DNA of 5,390 nt from Nitrospirales bacterium (GTDB lineage: Bacteria; Nitrospirota; Nitrospiria; Nitrospirales; UBA8639), in the NCBI GenBank assembly GCA_029261305.1, contig JAJDBO010000108.1, forward strand, positions 1 through 5,390, read 5' to 3'. How positions within the stretch are numbered: position 1 is the stretch's first letter; each line of letters begins with the position of its first letter. Under the pieces are notes generated by a model. The model did no database searches, was not told where the DNA came from, and saw only the letters and a list, made by a program, of their open reading frames with translations. The position numbers were made by a program, and so were the translations under genes. This document shows, one piece after another, positions 1-5,390 of the stretch.

Positions 1-972
1 GACTGGGGAAAAGCACAGGACAAATATGACAATCGCTAACCATCCAACCCACACTCGACTTCTCCCTAACTCTGTCGACGGATCCATGACTGGTGGATGC
101 GCAATCCCCACTAAGCCAGTCAACCCTGCCCACAGAAGCCAGCCAGGCCAGCCCCAAATTCCTAAGACCACTAAAATTGGCAAAATGGCAAAGGCTAAGG
201 TCCGTTGACGTTTTCCAAACAGGGCAAACGCCACATGCCCACCATCAAGCTGGCCAATAGGAATGAGATTTAAGGCCGTCACAAAGAGCCCAAACCAAGC
301 GGCAAACCCAACAGGGTGCAAGACAATATCGTAGGTATCGGGAATGGGGCCAAAAATGAGCCACGCGAAAAACTGAAGCAGGAGAGGCTCCCCTAACTGT
401 AGACCATACATGCCGAGTTTTGGAACCACCGTCGAAAGCGACAATCCAATAATCAGTGCAATGACCGCGACGACAAACCCTGCAATAGGACCCGCCACAC
501 CGATATCAAACAAGGCCCGGCGATTCATGATCGGCGACCGCATACGAATAATGGCTCCAAAGGTGCCAATAAACTGTGGAGGTCCAGGGATGAACAAAGG
601 AAACGAGGCGGGGACTCTATGAATTCGCGAGAGCCAAAAATGCCCGAATTCATGGGTCACCAGAATACCTAGAAGCGTGGCAGCAAACGGCCAGCCTTGG
701 AAGAGATCCCCAGGATAGCGGATCAAAAAATCCAAGGCACCGGATACAGGTTTCGTGTTGAGTTGGTAGGCCCCAGCCCATAATGTAGTAAAAACCGTCA
801 CGATAAAAAGAATGATGGGCAGATACAACACAGAAAAGAGGCTAGGCGGCGCCTCAGGAGCCCGTAGTTCCCACTCTGGGGACCATTCCTGTCTCCCTGA
901 GACAGGATCTTCTATGGGATCGTCTTCAGGTCGATTACCGATTCGACCGGGTGGGACGTTGTGGTCATTCAT
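1..972 (-). CDS. Site-2 protease family (M50) intramembrane zinc metalloprotease, EGY1-like, C-terminus cut by window edge
   Basis: The reading frame is open for 324 codons from ATG 972 to base 1, so the C-terminus lies outside the window. The first ~40 residues are hydrophilic and acidic with no signal peptide, so the N-terminus is probably cytosolic. Hydrophobic segments follow at about 45-65, 93-106, 157-180, 222-240, 258-283 and 305-320. The zinc motif HEFGH is at 107-111 in a membrane segment, and the second metal motif NLIPIGQLDGGH is at 235-246 with D243 as the expected third ligand. The block between them (PGPPQFIGTFGAI at 131-143, then FDIGVAGPIAG at 155-165) resembles the plant chloroplast EGY1/EGY2 branch and its bacterial relatives rather than RseP, and no PDZ domain is seen. 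Such proteases cut transmembrane substrates, but the substrate here is unknown. An in-frame TAA 11 codons upstream of ATG 972 makes it the only good start, although no Shine-Dalgarno sequence is visible. It starts 33 bases after the hydrolase gene stops, so it is possibly co-transcribed. Confidence 0.9.
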   Translation of the reverse strand, partial: MNDHNVPPGRIGNRPEDDPIEDPVSGRQEWSPEWELRAPEAPPSLFSVLYLPIILFIVTVFTTLWAGAYQLNTKPVSGALDFLIRYPGDLFQGWPFAATLLGILVTHEFGHFWLSRIHRVPASFPLFIPGPPQFIGTFGAIIRMRSPIMNRRALFDIGVAGPIAGFVVAVIALIIGLSLSTVVPKLGMYGLQLGEPLLLQFFAWLIFGPIPDTYDIVLHPVGFAAWFGLFVTALNLIPIGQLDGGHVAFALFGKRQRTLAFAILPILVVLGIWGWPGWLLWAGLTGLVGIAHPPVMDPSTELGRSRVWVGWLAIVIFVLCFSPV

Positions 973-1005
973 GAAAGTATTTGTTTTTCGCAGGGAGGGA
1001 AATAA

Positions 1006-1851
1006 TTATCCAAACGGATTATACATCTTTTCTTCTTTGATGGTCGTGGCTGGGCCATGCCCAGGCAATAAGACCGTATCGTCTGAAAGCCGCAACACGC
1101 ATTCTCTCACTGATTGTAGATGATCGGGATACAGTGAGAAGGGATTCGACCGTCCTATCGAACCTGCAAAAAGGGTATCACCAACAAAGCAAAGTTCCTG
1201 ATGGCCTATCTCCACCTGATAACAGAAACCACCCGGAGTATGCCCTGGGGTGGCGAGGCAATTCACGGTGAGTGCACCCACCGCAATTTTCTGTTTGTCC
1301 TGAGGCACGACAAGATGCTCTTTGGCAGGTTTCCAGGGCAGAAGTGGAAAATCGCCATTCCCCAGATATACTGGGACAGACCATTCTTTCAAAATGTGGT
1401 CTAACCCTCCAGCATGGTCGGTATGGCCGTGCGTTAAACACATGCCGACAAGCTTGAGCCCTCGATTTTTAATTTCTTCCAACATGGCCTCAGCATTGAA
1501 GGCAGTATCGATAAAGATAGCTTCTTTGGCTCCAGCGTCAAATAGGACATAGCCTTTGACTTCATAGCCGCCAATGTCACCACGAATAGTGACCACTGCA
1601 GAATCTACCCAATTCGGCGAAGGAGCCGGCTCCCATTGTTCTATGGCCACCGCATTCAAGCTCTTGGCTTTCAAGGACAATGCCTGAGCGCAAGATTCCA
1701 CCTCTATCTCAGAAGGAGCACGCGAACCCTGTTCAAGGCTTTCTAAATCTTTGAGTGGGAGGTGAACTTGTTGAGCTAATTGTTCGATGGTTTGTCCGAG
1801 ACCCAACCTGGCCTTTTTGACAATGTCACAGAATTCGTCTTCAAGCGGCAC
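1006..1851 (-). CDS. HTH (XRE-like) domain fused to metallo-beta-lactamase-fold hydrolase, glyoxalase II-like
   Basis: This is a 281-residue protein. Residues ~8-65 look like an XRE/Cro-type helix-turn-helix: the KKARLGLGQTIEQLAQQV stretch, then LKDLESLEQGSRAPS, match the usual LGLTQEELA...LERG.R.PS pattern. Residues ~85-270 are a complete metallo-beta-lactamase fold with THGHTDHAGG (H141, H143, D145, H146), H204 in TPGHTPGG, D225 in GDTLFAGSIGR, and H265 in PGHGPATT. This is the full binuclear metal-ligand set. GDTLFAGSIGR and the late NPF resemble the YcbL/GloB-like branch, which hydrolyses thioesters such as S-lactoylglutathione, but the real substrate cannot be read from sequence. The GTG start at 1851 is chosen because AAAAGGG (1858-1864) sits 6 bases upstream and an in-frame TGA lies five codons upstream. 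The nearby ATG at 1856 is out of frame. It lies between the macro-domain gene (69-base gap) and the protease gene (33-base gap). The HTH may bind DNA or serve only in oligomerisation. Confidence 0.9.
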   Translation of the reverse strand: MPLEDEFCDIVKKARLGLGQTIEQLAQQVHLPLKDLESLEQGSRAPSEIEVESCAQALSLKAKSLNAVAIEQWEPAPSPNWVDSAVVTIRGDIGGYEVKGYVLFDAGAKEAIFIDTAFNAEAMLEEIKNRGLKLVGMCLTHGHTDHAGGLDHILKEWSVPVYLGNGDFPLLPWKPAKEHLVVPQDKQKIAVGALTVNCLATPGHTPGGFCYQVEIGHQELCFVGDTLFAGSIGRSNPFSLYPDHLQSVRECVLRLSDDTVLLPGHGPATTIKEEKMYNPFG

Positions 1852-1857
1852 GGCATA

Positions 1858-1864
1858 CCCTTTT
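1858..1864 (-). promoter_or_regulatory. Ribosome binding site of the HTH-MBL hydrolase gene
   Basis: AAAAGGG on the minus strand lies 6 bases before GTG 1851. It decides for the GTG start over the out-of-frame ATG at 1856. Confidence 0.65.
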
Positions 1865-1920
1865 CAGAATTTGGTCACTACGAATTCTTAGTTCTCTGCA
1901 GATGATGAAGGCTCATGCCA

Positions 1921-2433
1921 TCAGAGAAGATCTCGCCAAGCCTGCACCATGAGAGAATCAATATCAACCAGGACCACACTCTGCAACATTTCAGGATTGA
2001 ACCGACGGATTTCTTCAATCATTTCACGCGCGGCCTCCATGGGGGAAACCCTCCCAACTCCAGTCCCTAAACCTGGAAAACCTAAAGACCGAAACCCCTG
2101 TTCATCCGCCAAGGCCAGTGCAGCCCGAGTCGCAGCCCCAACATTGGAAGTCGGTATTCGCATGGCTGGCTCTGACATCGTAGGAGCATGAATGATCCCT
2201 CGGAACTTGGTTCGCCCGCCCGAAGTGAGGATCGCCATCCCCACTGGGATCGGTGCTTGCTTCCGGGCTTCCTCTTCAACCTGAAACCCAGCCACCCGGC
2301 GAATGACTCCGGCAATCCCACCACCCATTAATCCATGACTATTCGCGGCATTCACAATCACCTGCACATCGACATCAAGAAGACTGCCTTGTACCACTAC
2401 CATTTCTAATTCTTTGGAAGGCTTACTTTCCAT
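1921..2433 (-). CDS. Macro-domain protein (ADP-ribose binding or de-ADP-ribosylation type)
   Basis: From ATG 2433 the protein has 170 residues and is a single macro domain with no extra domain. The hallmarks are VQVIVNAANSHGLMGGGIAG (residues 24-43, NAAN at 28-31), which corresponds to the ADP-ribose-binding and catalytic loop, and GFPGLGTGVGR (118-128), the diphosphate-binding loop. The family binds ADP-ribose, and many members remove it from proteins, nucleic acids or O-acetyl-ADP-ribose; activity here is inferred from the intact loops. The frame stays open up to GTG 2466, but that codon lies 3 bases after the T-tract of the preceding terminator, so an mRNA could hardly start there. ATG 2433 is therefore preferred, with ATG 2403 also possible because the fold begins just after it. 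None of these has a clear Shine-Dalgarno. A weak -10-like TGTAAT lies just upstream of 2433 without a good -35, so its promoter is unresolved. It is followed after 69 bases by the hydrolase gene. Confidence 0.88.
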   Translation of the reverse strand: MESKPSKELEMVVVQGSLLDVDVQVIVNAANSHGLMGGGIAGVIRRVAGFQVEEEARKQAPIPVGMAILTSGGRTKFRGIIHAPTMSEPAMRIPTSNVGAATRAALALADEQGFRSLGFPGLGTGVGRVSPMEAAREMIEEIRRFNPEMLQSVVLVDIDSLMVQAWRDLL

Positions 2434-2468
2434 CACGACGAAACCATTACAGCCTGGGAGCGACACAC

Positions 2469-2504
2469 AAAAAAAGGCTCATGGATCCAACTTTACCATG
2501 AGCC
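2469..2504 (-). terminator. Intrinsic terminator of the REC-GGDEF-EAL gene
   Basis: On the minus strand GGCTCATGG (2504-2496) pairs perfectly with CCATGAGCC (2484-2476) around an 11-base loop, followed directly by seven T (2475-2469). A G-U pair can extend the 9-bp stem. It lies 86 bases past the stop codon at 2591 and just before the macro-domain gene, so it separates the two transcription units. The plus strand has no T-run after the hairpin, so it works in one direction only. Confidence 0.88.
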
Positions 2505-2590
2505 CTCAATTCTCGCTACTTTTCGCGAAAGTGCACAGGGGCGATTCCCAAACCTCAGAGGACACTGAATCAGATTACATCACCATGTAT

Positions 2591-4369
2591 TTATCCCGTC
2601 AATCGCTTTGCGAGAGAAGACAAGTTCCACGAAAACGACCCCATCCCCGCACCGACTTCCGCAGGTTCTAACCATCGATTTTGGAAACCCGTCGTCACCT
2701 CTTCCGGGGCAACGGCCGGACTCATAAGGAATCCTTGAATCGCATCACATCCACGTTCGCGTAAAAAGTCCCATTGTGCTTGCGTCTCGACCCCTTCTGC
2801 TGTGACTTTCATGTGCAATCCATGCGCTAACGCAATCATACCGCTTGCAATCGCTGAATCGCCTTCATTAGAAGGAATATCGCCAACAAAAGAACGGTCA
2901 ATTTTCAAGGTGTCGATCGGGAAACACTTTAAATAACTTAGGGAGGAATAGCCTGTGCCAAAATCATCAATGGAAATTTTTATTCCCAAGGCCTTGAGTT
3001 CTTTCAATCGATTAGTCGAAGCGCCATTGCTTTCGAAGAGTAAACTCTCAGTTAATTCAAGCTCTAAGAATTGGGGATCAAGTTTGCTCTGTGCAAGAAT
3101 ACTGGCCACCTTTCCCACGAAAGATTTTTGTCGAAATTGTCTGGCGGATAAATTGACACTGACACTGGCCAGGGGAAGCCCTGCTTCCTGCCATTCTTTA
3201 TTCTGCTGGCAAGCCGTTGCCAACACCCACTCGCCAATAGGCACGATCATCCCATTTTCTTCGGCTAGAGGAATGAATTCCTCCGGCAGGATGAGCCCAC
3301 GTTCAGGATGACACCACCGCAACAACGCTTCCAGAGCAATCACGCGACCACTTTTCATATCAATCAGTGGTTGATAATGCAGGAGAAATTCCTCCCGGTC
3401 CAGGGCATGACGCAAATTGGTTTCCATGGCGACTTGTTGCGAAGCTTTCCCATTGGCTTCCATAGTGGTGGTATAAAAGCGATAGGTATTTCGTCCCTGA
3501 CGCTTCGCTCGATACATGGCCATATCAGCGTTCTTAATCAGTGTTTCGGAGTCTTTTCCATATTGAGGATGAATGGCGATTCCAATACTTGGCGTCACAA
3601 ACAGTTCCTGATCCTGCACCATAATAGGCTGCGCCACGATATCCAGTAATTCCTGGGCCACATTCGTCGCATCTTGTACCGTTCCAATGCCCTCAAGAAT
3701 GACGGTAAATTCATCGCCGCCTAATCTCGCCACCGTGTCACTTTTCCGCATGCGAGAACGTAGGCGCTCAGCCACCACTTTTAAGACCTGGTCGCCACCA
3801 TCATGTCCCAATGAATCATTTATAATTTTAAAGCGATCAAGGTCCAGAAACATGAGTGCAACATGCTTCCCATTTCGTTCAGCACGGGCCAGGGCGAGTC
3901 CGAGAAGCTCCTTAAAAAGACTTCGATTGGCCAGCCCCGTTAAGGAATCATATTGAGCCAAAAATGCCATTCGCTCATCAGCACGTTTTCGTTCAATCGC
4001 ATAGCGAATGGACCGCTCTAATAAGGTCGCATTGATCTGATCCTTCACCAGAGAATCCGCGGCACCCGCTTTTATCGCTTCAGTATCCACCCCATGATCG
4101 GCTTGTTCCGTCAGCAGGATCAAGGGAGCTTTGCAGCCGTTGTAGATGGCTTCACGAATAAGATCTAGCCCAGAACGTTCGCCTAATTCCGAATCTAGTA
4201 AATATACCTCATGAACATTTCGACGAATGGTCTCTAGTGCATTCTCATACCCCGAGACTGATTCAAGAACAAATTGTTGTTCTGGACAGTCAGCTAATAG
4301 CTTTTTGGTTGAGATGCAATCTTCCTCTCGTGAATTCACAAGAAGCACTCGTACTTGGCTGCTCTCCAT
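2591..4369 (-). CDS. REC-GGDEF-EAL response regulator, bifunctional cyclic-di-GMP synthase/phosphodiesterase
   Basis: This is a 592-residue cytosolic protein with no membrane segment or signal peptide. Residues ~5-122 form a receiver domain with D59 as phosphoacceptor candidate (YLLDSELG), T87 and K109; the usual acidic pair after strand 1 is replaced by N12-S13. Residues ~135-300 form a GGDEF domain with DSLTGLANR (141-149), D176, N184, D193 and an intact GGDEF motif at 217-221. An RxxD inhibitory site (RKSD, 208-211) sits at the standard spacing before it. Residues ~315-560 form an EAL domain with E347-A-L, N406, ELTES (E438), DDFGTG (D468, D469), K489, E525 and QGF (Q545), so the phosphodiesterase residues are all present. 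The protein should both make cyclic-di-GMP from GTP and cleave it to pGpG; which activity dominates cannot be told. The frame extends to a TTG at 4387, but ATG 4369 is chosen because AAGGGGG lies 5 bases upstream. No histidine kinase gene is adjacent. Its own terminator follows. Confidence 0.95.
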   Translation of the reverse strand: MESSQVRVLLVNSREEDCISTKKLLADCPEQQFVLESVSGYENALETIRRNVHEVYLLDSELGERSGLDLIREAIYNGCKAPLILLTEQADHGVDTEAIKAGAADSLVKDQINATLLERSIRYAIERKRADERMAFLAQYDSLTGLANRSLFKELLGLALARAERNGKHVALMFLDLDRFKIINDSLGHDGGDQVLKVVAERLRSRMRKSDTVARLGGDEFTVILEGIGTVQDATNVAQELLDIVAQPIMVQDQELFVTPSIGIAIHPQYGKDSETLIKNADMAMYRAKRQGRNTYRFYTTTMEANGKASQQVAMETNLRHALDREEFLLHYQPLIDMKSGRVIALEALLRWCHPERGLILPEEFIPLAEENGMIVPIGEWVLATACQQNKEWQEAGLPLASVSVNLSARQFRQKSFVGKVASILAQSKLDPQFLELELTESLLFESNGASTNRLKELKALGIKISIDDFGTGYSSLSYLKCFPIDTLKIDRSFVGDIPSNEGDSAIASGMIALAHGLHMKVTAEGVETQAQWDFLRERGCDAIQGFLMSPAVAPEEVTTGFQNRWLEPAEVGAGMGSFSWNLSSLAKRLTG

Positions 4370-4374
4370 ATCAG

Positions 4375-4381
4375 CCCCCTT
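4375..4381 (-). promoter_or_regulatory. Ribosome binding site of the REC-GGDEF-EAL gene
   Basis: AAGGGGG on the minus strand, with a 5-base spacer to ATG 4369, fixes the start there rather than at the in-frame TTG 4387. It overlaps one copy of an 11-base direct repeat and touches the GGCAATTGCC palindrome. Confidence 0.8.
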
Positions 4382-4382
4382 A

Positions 4383-4392
4383 GGCAATTGCC
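4383..4392. promoter_or_regulatory. Perfect 10-bp palindrome GGCAATTGCC beside the ribosome binding site
   Basis: The palindrome lies immediately upstream of the AAGGGGG ribosome binding site of the REC-GGDEF-EAL gene. The same half-sites recur 60-80 bases further upstream as TTGCC (4448-4452) and GGCAA (4466-4470). The sequence shows the symmetry; use as an operator is inference. Confidence 0.3.
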
Positions 4393-4446
4393 CCGCGATG
4401 ACCGCCCAAGAATAATGGAAGTCTCCGGAGTTGAATGATTGGCACC

Positions 4447-4471
4447 GTTGCCCAGACGACCCTTAGGCAAC
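4447..4471. repeat. Inverted repeat GTTGCC...GGCAAC in the leader region of the REC-GGDEF-EAL gene
   Basis: GTTGCC at 4447-4452 and GGCAAC at 4466-4471 are separated by 13 bases. In RNA this would be a 6-bp hairpin about 80-100 bases upstream of the start codon. No T-run follows on the minus strand, so it is not a terminator. The right half overlaps the repeat CCCTTAGGCAA (4460-4470), which recurs at 4377-4387. Confidence 0.3.
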
Positions 4472-4618
4472 AACTTTGATACTCTGCATATGGTTGAGCA
4501 AGATTGATACCGAAGCGGTTGGCCTTCACATAACTCACCGCCATTAGACATTTTACCGCATAAAATTATGAAACTTTGGACAATTTTCATTTTGGTACTG
4601 GATGGACTATAGGGAAGA

Positions 4619-4667
4619 TTTTTCCGCATTTGATGTCAAAAAACTGACGTGTCGGAAAAATTGACAC
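4619..4667. promoter_or_regulatory. Tandem TGTC(N7-8)TGAC elements in an AT-rich block, possible operator
   Basis: Two adjacent inverted half-site pairs are visible: TGTCA-N6-TGACG (4634-4649) and GTGTC-N9-GACAC (4649-4667). They also form an imperfect direct repeat of about 16 bases (TGTC, a short A-rich spacer, TGAC). In addition TTTTTCCG (4619-4626) and CGGAAAAA (4653-4660) form an 8-base inverted repeat around the first element. The block lies about 250 bases upstream of the REC-GGDEF-EAL start. A dimeric regulator site is inferred; no family is assigned. Confidence 0.3.
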
Positions 4668-5076
4668 CAGATAATGCCGCTCCCTGGGAAGAAATGGTTC
4701 ATTGAACAAGGGGATCTTTAGGAAGCCATCCAACTAATTTGCGCCCCAACAATCTGCCCAAGTCGAGAAGTATTTAGTGGCCAATGGCCTGCGTTCATGA
4801 GAAAGAAGGAGAGACAGAGAAATCCCAATTTCAATCAGAAGTACTATTGCTATTGAGGTATTCCTTAAAGAAACCTTCGAGGAAGTGGAGGGGCCGACAT
4901 GCTCCTTTTGAGGGTGCGAAGCTGCACAGGGTGGGGCTCCATCACGCTCGCATGCGAAACGACACAAGGGACGGAACATGTCGGTTCTCTATACTTTGGT
5001 AGGATATCTAGAAAATTTCGTAATGACTTTCGCCAAATTTCTGCCACGTCGCAGGACCGTCATTATCTATTTTGGC

Positions 5077-5247
5077 CTATAATGCCATTGTATTCTCAAA
5101 ACAGGCCAACCATTCCACGGACCAATTCGAATCTCTTAGTAACCGAAAGCCCTTCTTCTTCCCACAAAAAGGTCCTTTAGGATTCCAAGGGTCCTGGCCA
5201 TTCACAATTTTTTCCCATAGGGTTTCGGAGTAATGACTTCGCATCAT
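5077..5247 (-). CDS. Unrecognised small protein, 56 residues, with strong ribosome binding site
   Basis: This is a 57-codon frame from ATG 5247 to TAG 5079-5077. GGAGGG (5258-5253) lies 5 bases before the first ATG and 8 bases before a second ATG directly following it (5244), which is excellent for either start. The protein is basic in the middle (GKKKGFRLLR, residues 29-38) and unusually rich in tryptophan (W11, W21, W42, W46), with two cysteines (C28, C49) and the turn-like segment DPWNPKGPFCG (19-29). It has no signal peptide or clear membrane segment. I do not recognise the family. There is no close partner: the next accepted gene on this strand starts about 700 bases downstream and no terminator follows. 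It could be a true small gene or the N-terminal remnant of a larger, decayed one. Confidence 0.55.
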   Translation of the reverse strand: MMRSHYSETLWEKIVNGQDPWNPKGPFCGKKKGFRLLRDSNWSVEWLACFENTMAL

Positions 5248-5252
5248 TTTGA

Positions 5253-5258
5253 CCCTCC
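5253..5258 (-). promoter_or_regulatory. Strong Shine-Dalgarno sequence of the 56-residue small ORF
   Basis: GGAGGG on the minus strand is 5 bases before ATG 5247. It is the best ribosome binding site in the window and the main reason to accept the short frame. The AT-rich TTTTATAAAT just upstream (5270-5261) is too close to be its -10 box, since transcription would then begin inside the Shine-Dalgarno. Confidence 0.6.
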
Positions 5259-5390
5259 AAATTTATAAAATACGATTGACTGACACTTTTTTTCACAAAT
5301 CATCTATTTCTTCCCTCACCCAGGATTCCTGTAAAGAACGACCATTCATCACCATAGGGAAGTTAGATCGTTTCTAACACTGATTATCGA

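Larger units (their letters stand above)
4388..5076. other. Intergenic stretch of about 690 bases with no convincing gene
   Basis: Open frames occur here on both strands (for example 4629-4336, 4979-4734 and 5047-4865 minus; 4784-5002 and 4899-5180 plus). They overlap each other, lack good ribosome binding sites and give translations with no recognisable domain. Most of the stretch is AT-rich, but about 4875-4980 is visibly more GC-rich and contains a perfect palindrome TCGCATGCGA (4948-4957). The minus-strand part near 4560-4600 is very AT-rich and holds -10-like hexamers (TAAAAT, CATAAT) that could serve the REC-GGDEF-EAL gene, but no matching -35 is clear. The region may be a promoter/leader, an unrecognised RNA, or an eroded gene. 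Confidence 0.5.

Noticed and set aside
26..622. Plus-strand open frames at 26-208 and 410-622
   Set aside because: They lie antisense to the M50 protease, whose motifs and long open frame explain the sequence.
1905..1925. Weak dyad TGAT...GGC-TCAT-GCC...ATCA at the end of the macro gene
   Set aside because: The stem is short and interrupted and no T-run follows, so a terminator between the macro and hydrolase genes is not supported.
2955..3956. Plus-strand open frames of 89-118 codons opposite the GGDEF-EAL gene
   Set aside because: They are antisense shadows of strongly conserved GGDEF and EAL coding sequence and show no domain of their own.
4440..4452. TGGCAC...TTGC resembling a sigma-54 promoter on the plus strand
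   Set aside because: The two boxes are only 2 bases apart instead of 5, and no plus-strand gene follows.
4336..4629. 97-codon minus-strand frame overlapping the start of the GGDEF-EAL gene
   Set aside because: No ribosome binding site or recognisable domain, and it runs through the promoter/leader region and out of frame into the clear gene.
4978..5082. 34-codon plus-strand frame with a hydrophobic peptide and AAGGGACGG upstream of ATG 4978
   Set aside because: The ribosome binding site is only moderate and the frame is short with no supporting context. It cannot be separated from chance.
5120..5140. TTCGAATC resembling a tRNA T-loop
   Set aside because: The flanking bases do not form the five-pair T-stem and no acceptor or anticodon arm is present. 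The sequence lies within the small ORF.
4734..5180. Mutually overlapping frames on both strands (4734-4979, 4865-5047 minus; 4784-5002, 4899-5180 plus)
   Set aside because: Low-complexity translations without family features, overlapping each other. They are probably a by-product of the GC-rich island.
5293..5355. 20-codon minus-strand frame ahead of the small ORF (from ATG 5355 to TGA)
   Set aside because: No Shine-Dalgarno, an in-frame stop just upstream, and too short to support.

Overview
The window reads as a bacterial chromosome segment of about 50% GC in which every convincing gene lies on the minus strand. Nothing in it is a strong taxonomic marker. The base composition and the mix of an EGY1-like site-2 protease, a REC-GGDEF-EAL protein and a glyoxalase-II-like hydrolase would fit a Nitrospirota-type environmental bacterium, but that is a guess from gene style. 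I see no rRNA, tRNA, CRISPR array, insertion sequence or phage gene.

Layout in the direction of transcription (right to left). (1) 5390-5248 is non-coding apart from a 20-codon reading frame I do not accept. (2) A small unrecognised protein of 56 residues (5247-5077) has a very good ribosome binding site. (3) About 700 bases (5076-4370) hold no convincing gene but contain a GC-rich island, inverted TGTCA/TGACA elements and a GGCAA/TTGCC palindrome next to the ribosome binding site of the next gene. (4) A REC-GGDEF-EAL cyclic-di-GMP enzyme (4369-2591) follows, with its own intrinsic terminator at 2504-2469. (5) Behind the terminator lie three co-directional genes: a macro-domain protein (2433-1921), a metallo-beta-lactamase-fold hydrolase with an N-terminal HTH domain (1851-1006), and an EGY1-like M50 site-2 protease (972 to the left edge, C-terminus cut by the window).

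Functional reading. The cyclic-di-GMP gene appears to be its own transcription unit. Its GGDEF and EAL active sites are both intact, while its receiver domain lacks the usual acidic pair, so input may not be classical phosphorylation. The three genes after the terminator have gaps of 69 and 33 bases and could be an operon. Their families (ADP-ribose binding or hydrolysis, thiol-ester-type hydrolysis, intramembrane proteolysis) do not form a known pathway together, so any shared stress or damage-response role is inference. The most unusual items are the HTH-hydrolase fusion, the 56-residue small protein, and the control-like repeats upstream of the cyclic-di-GMP gene.
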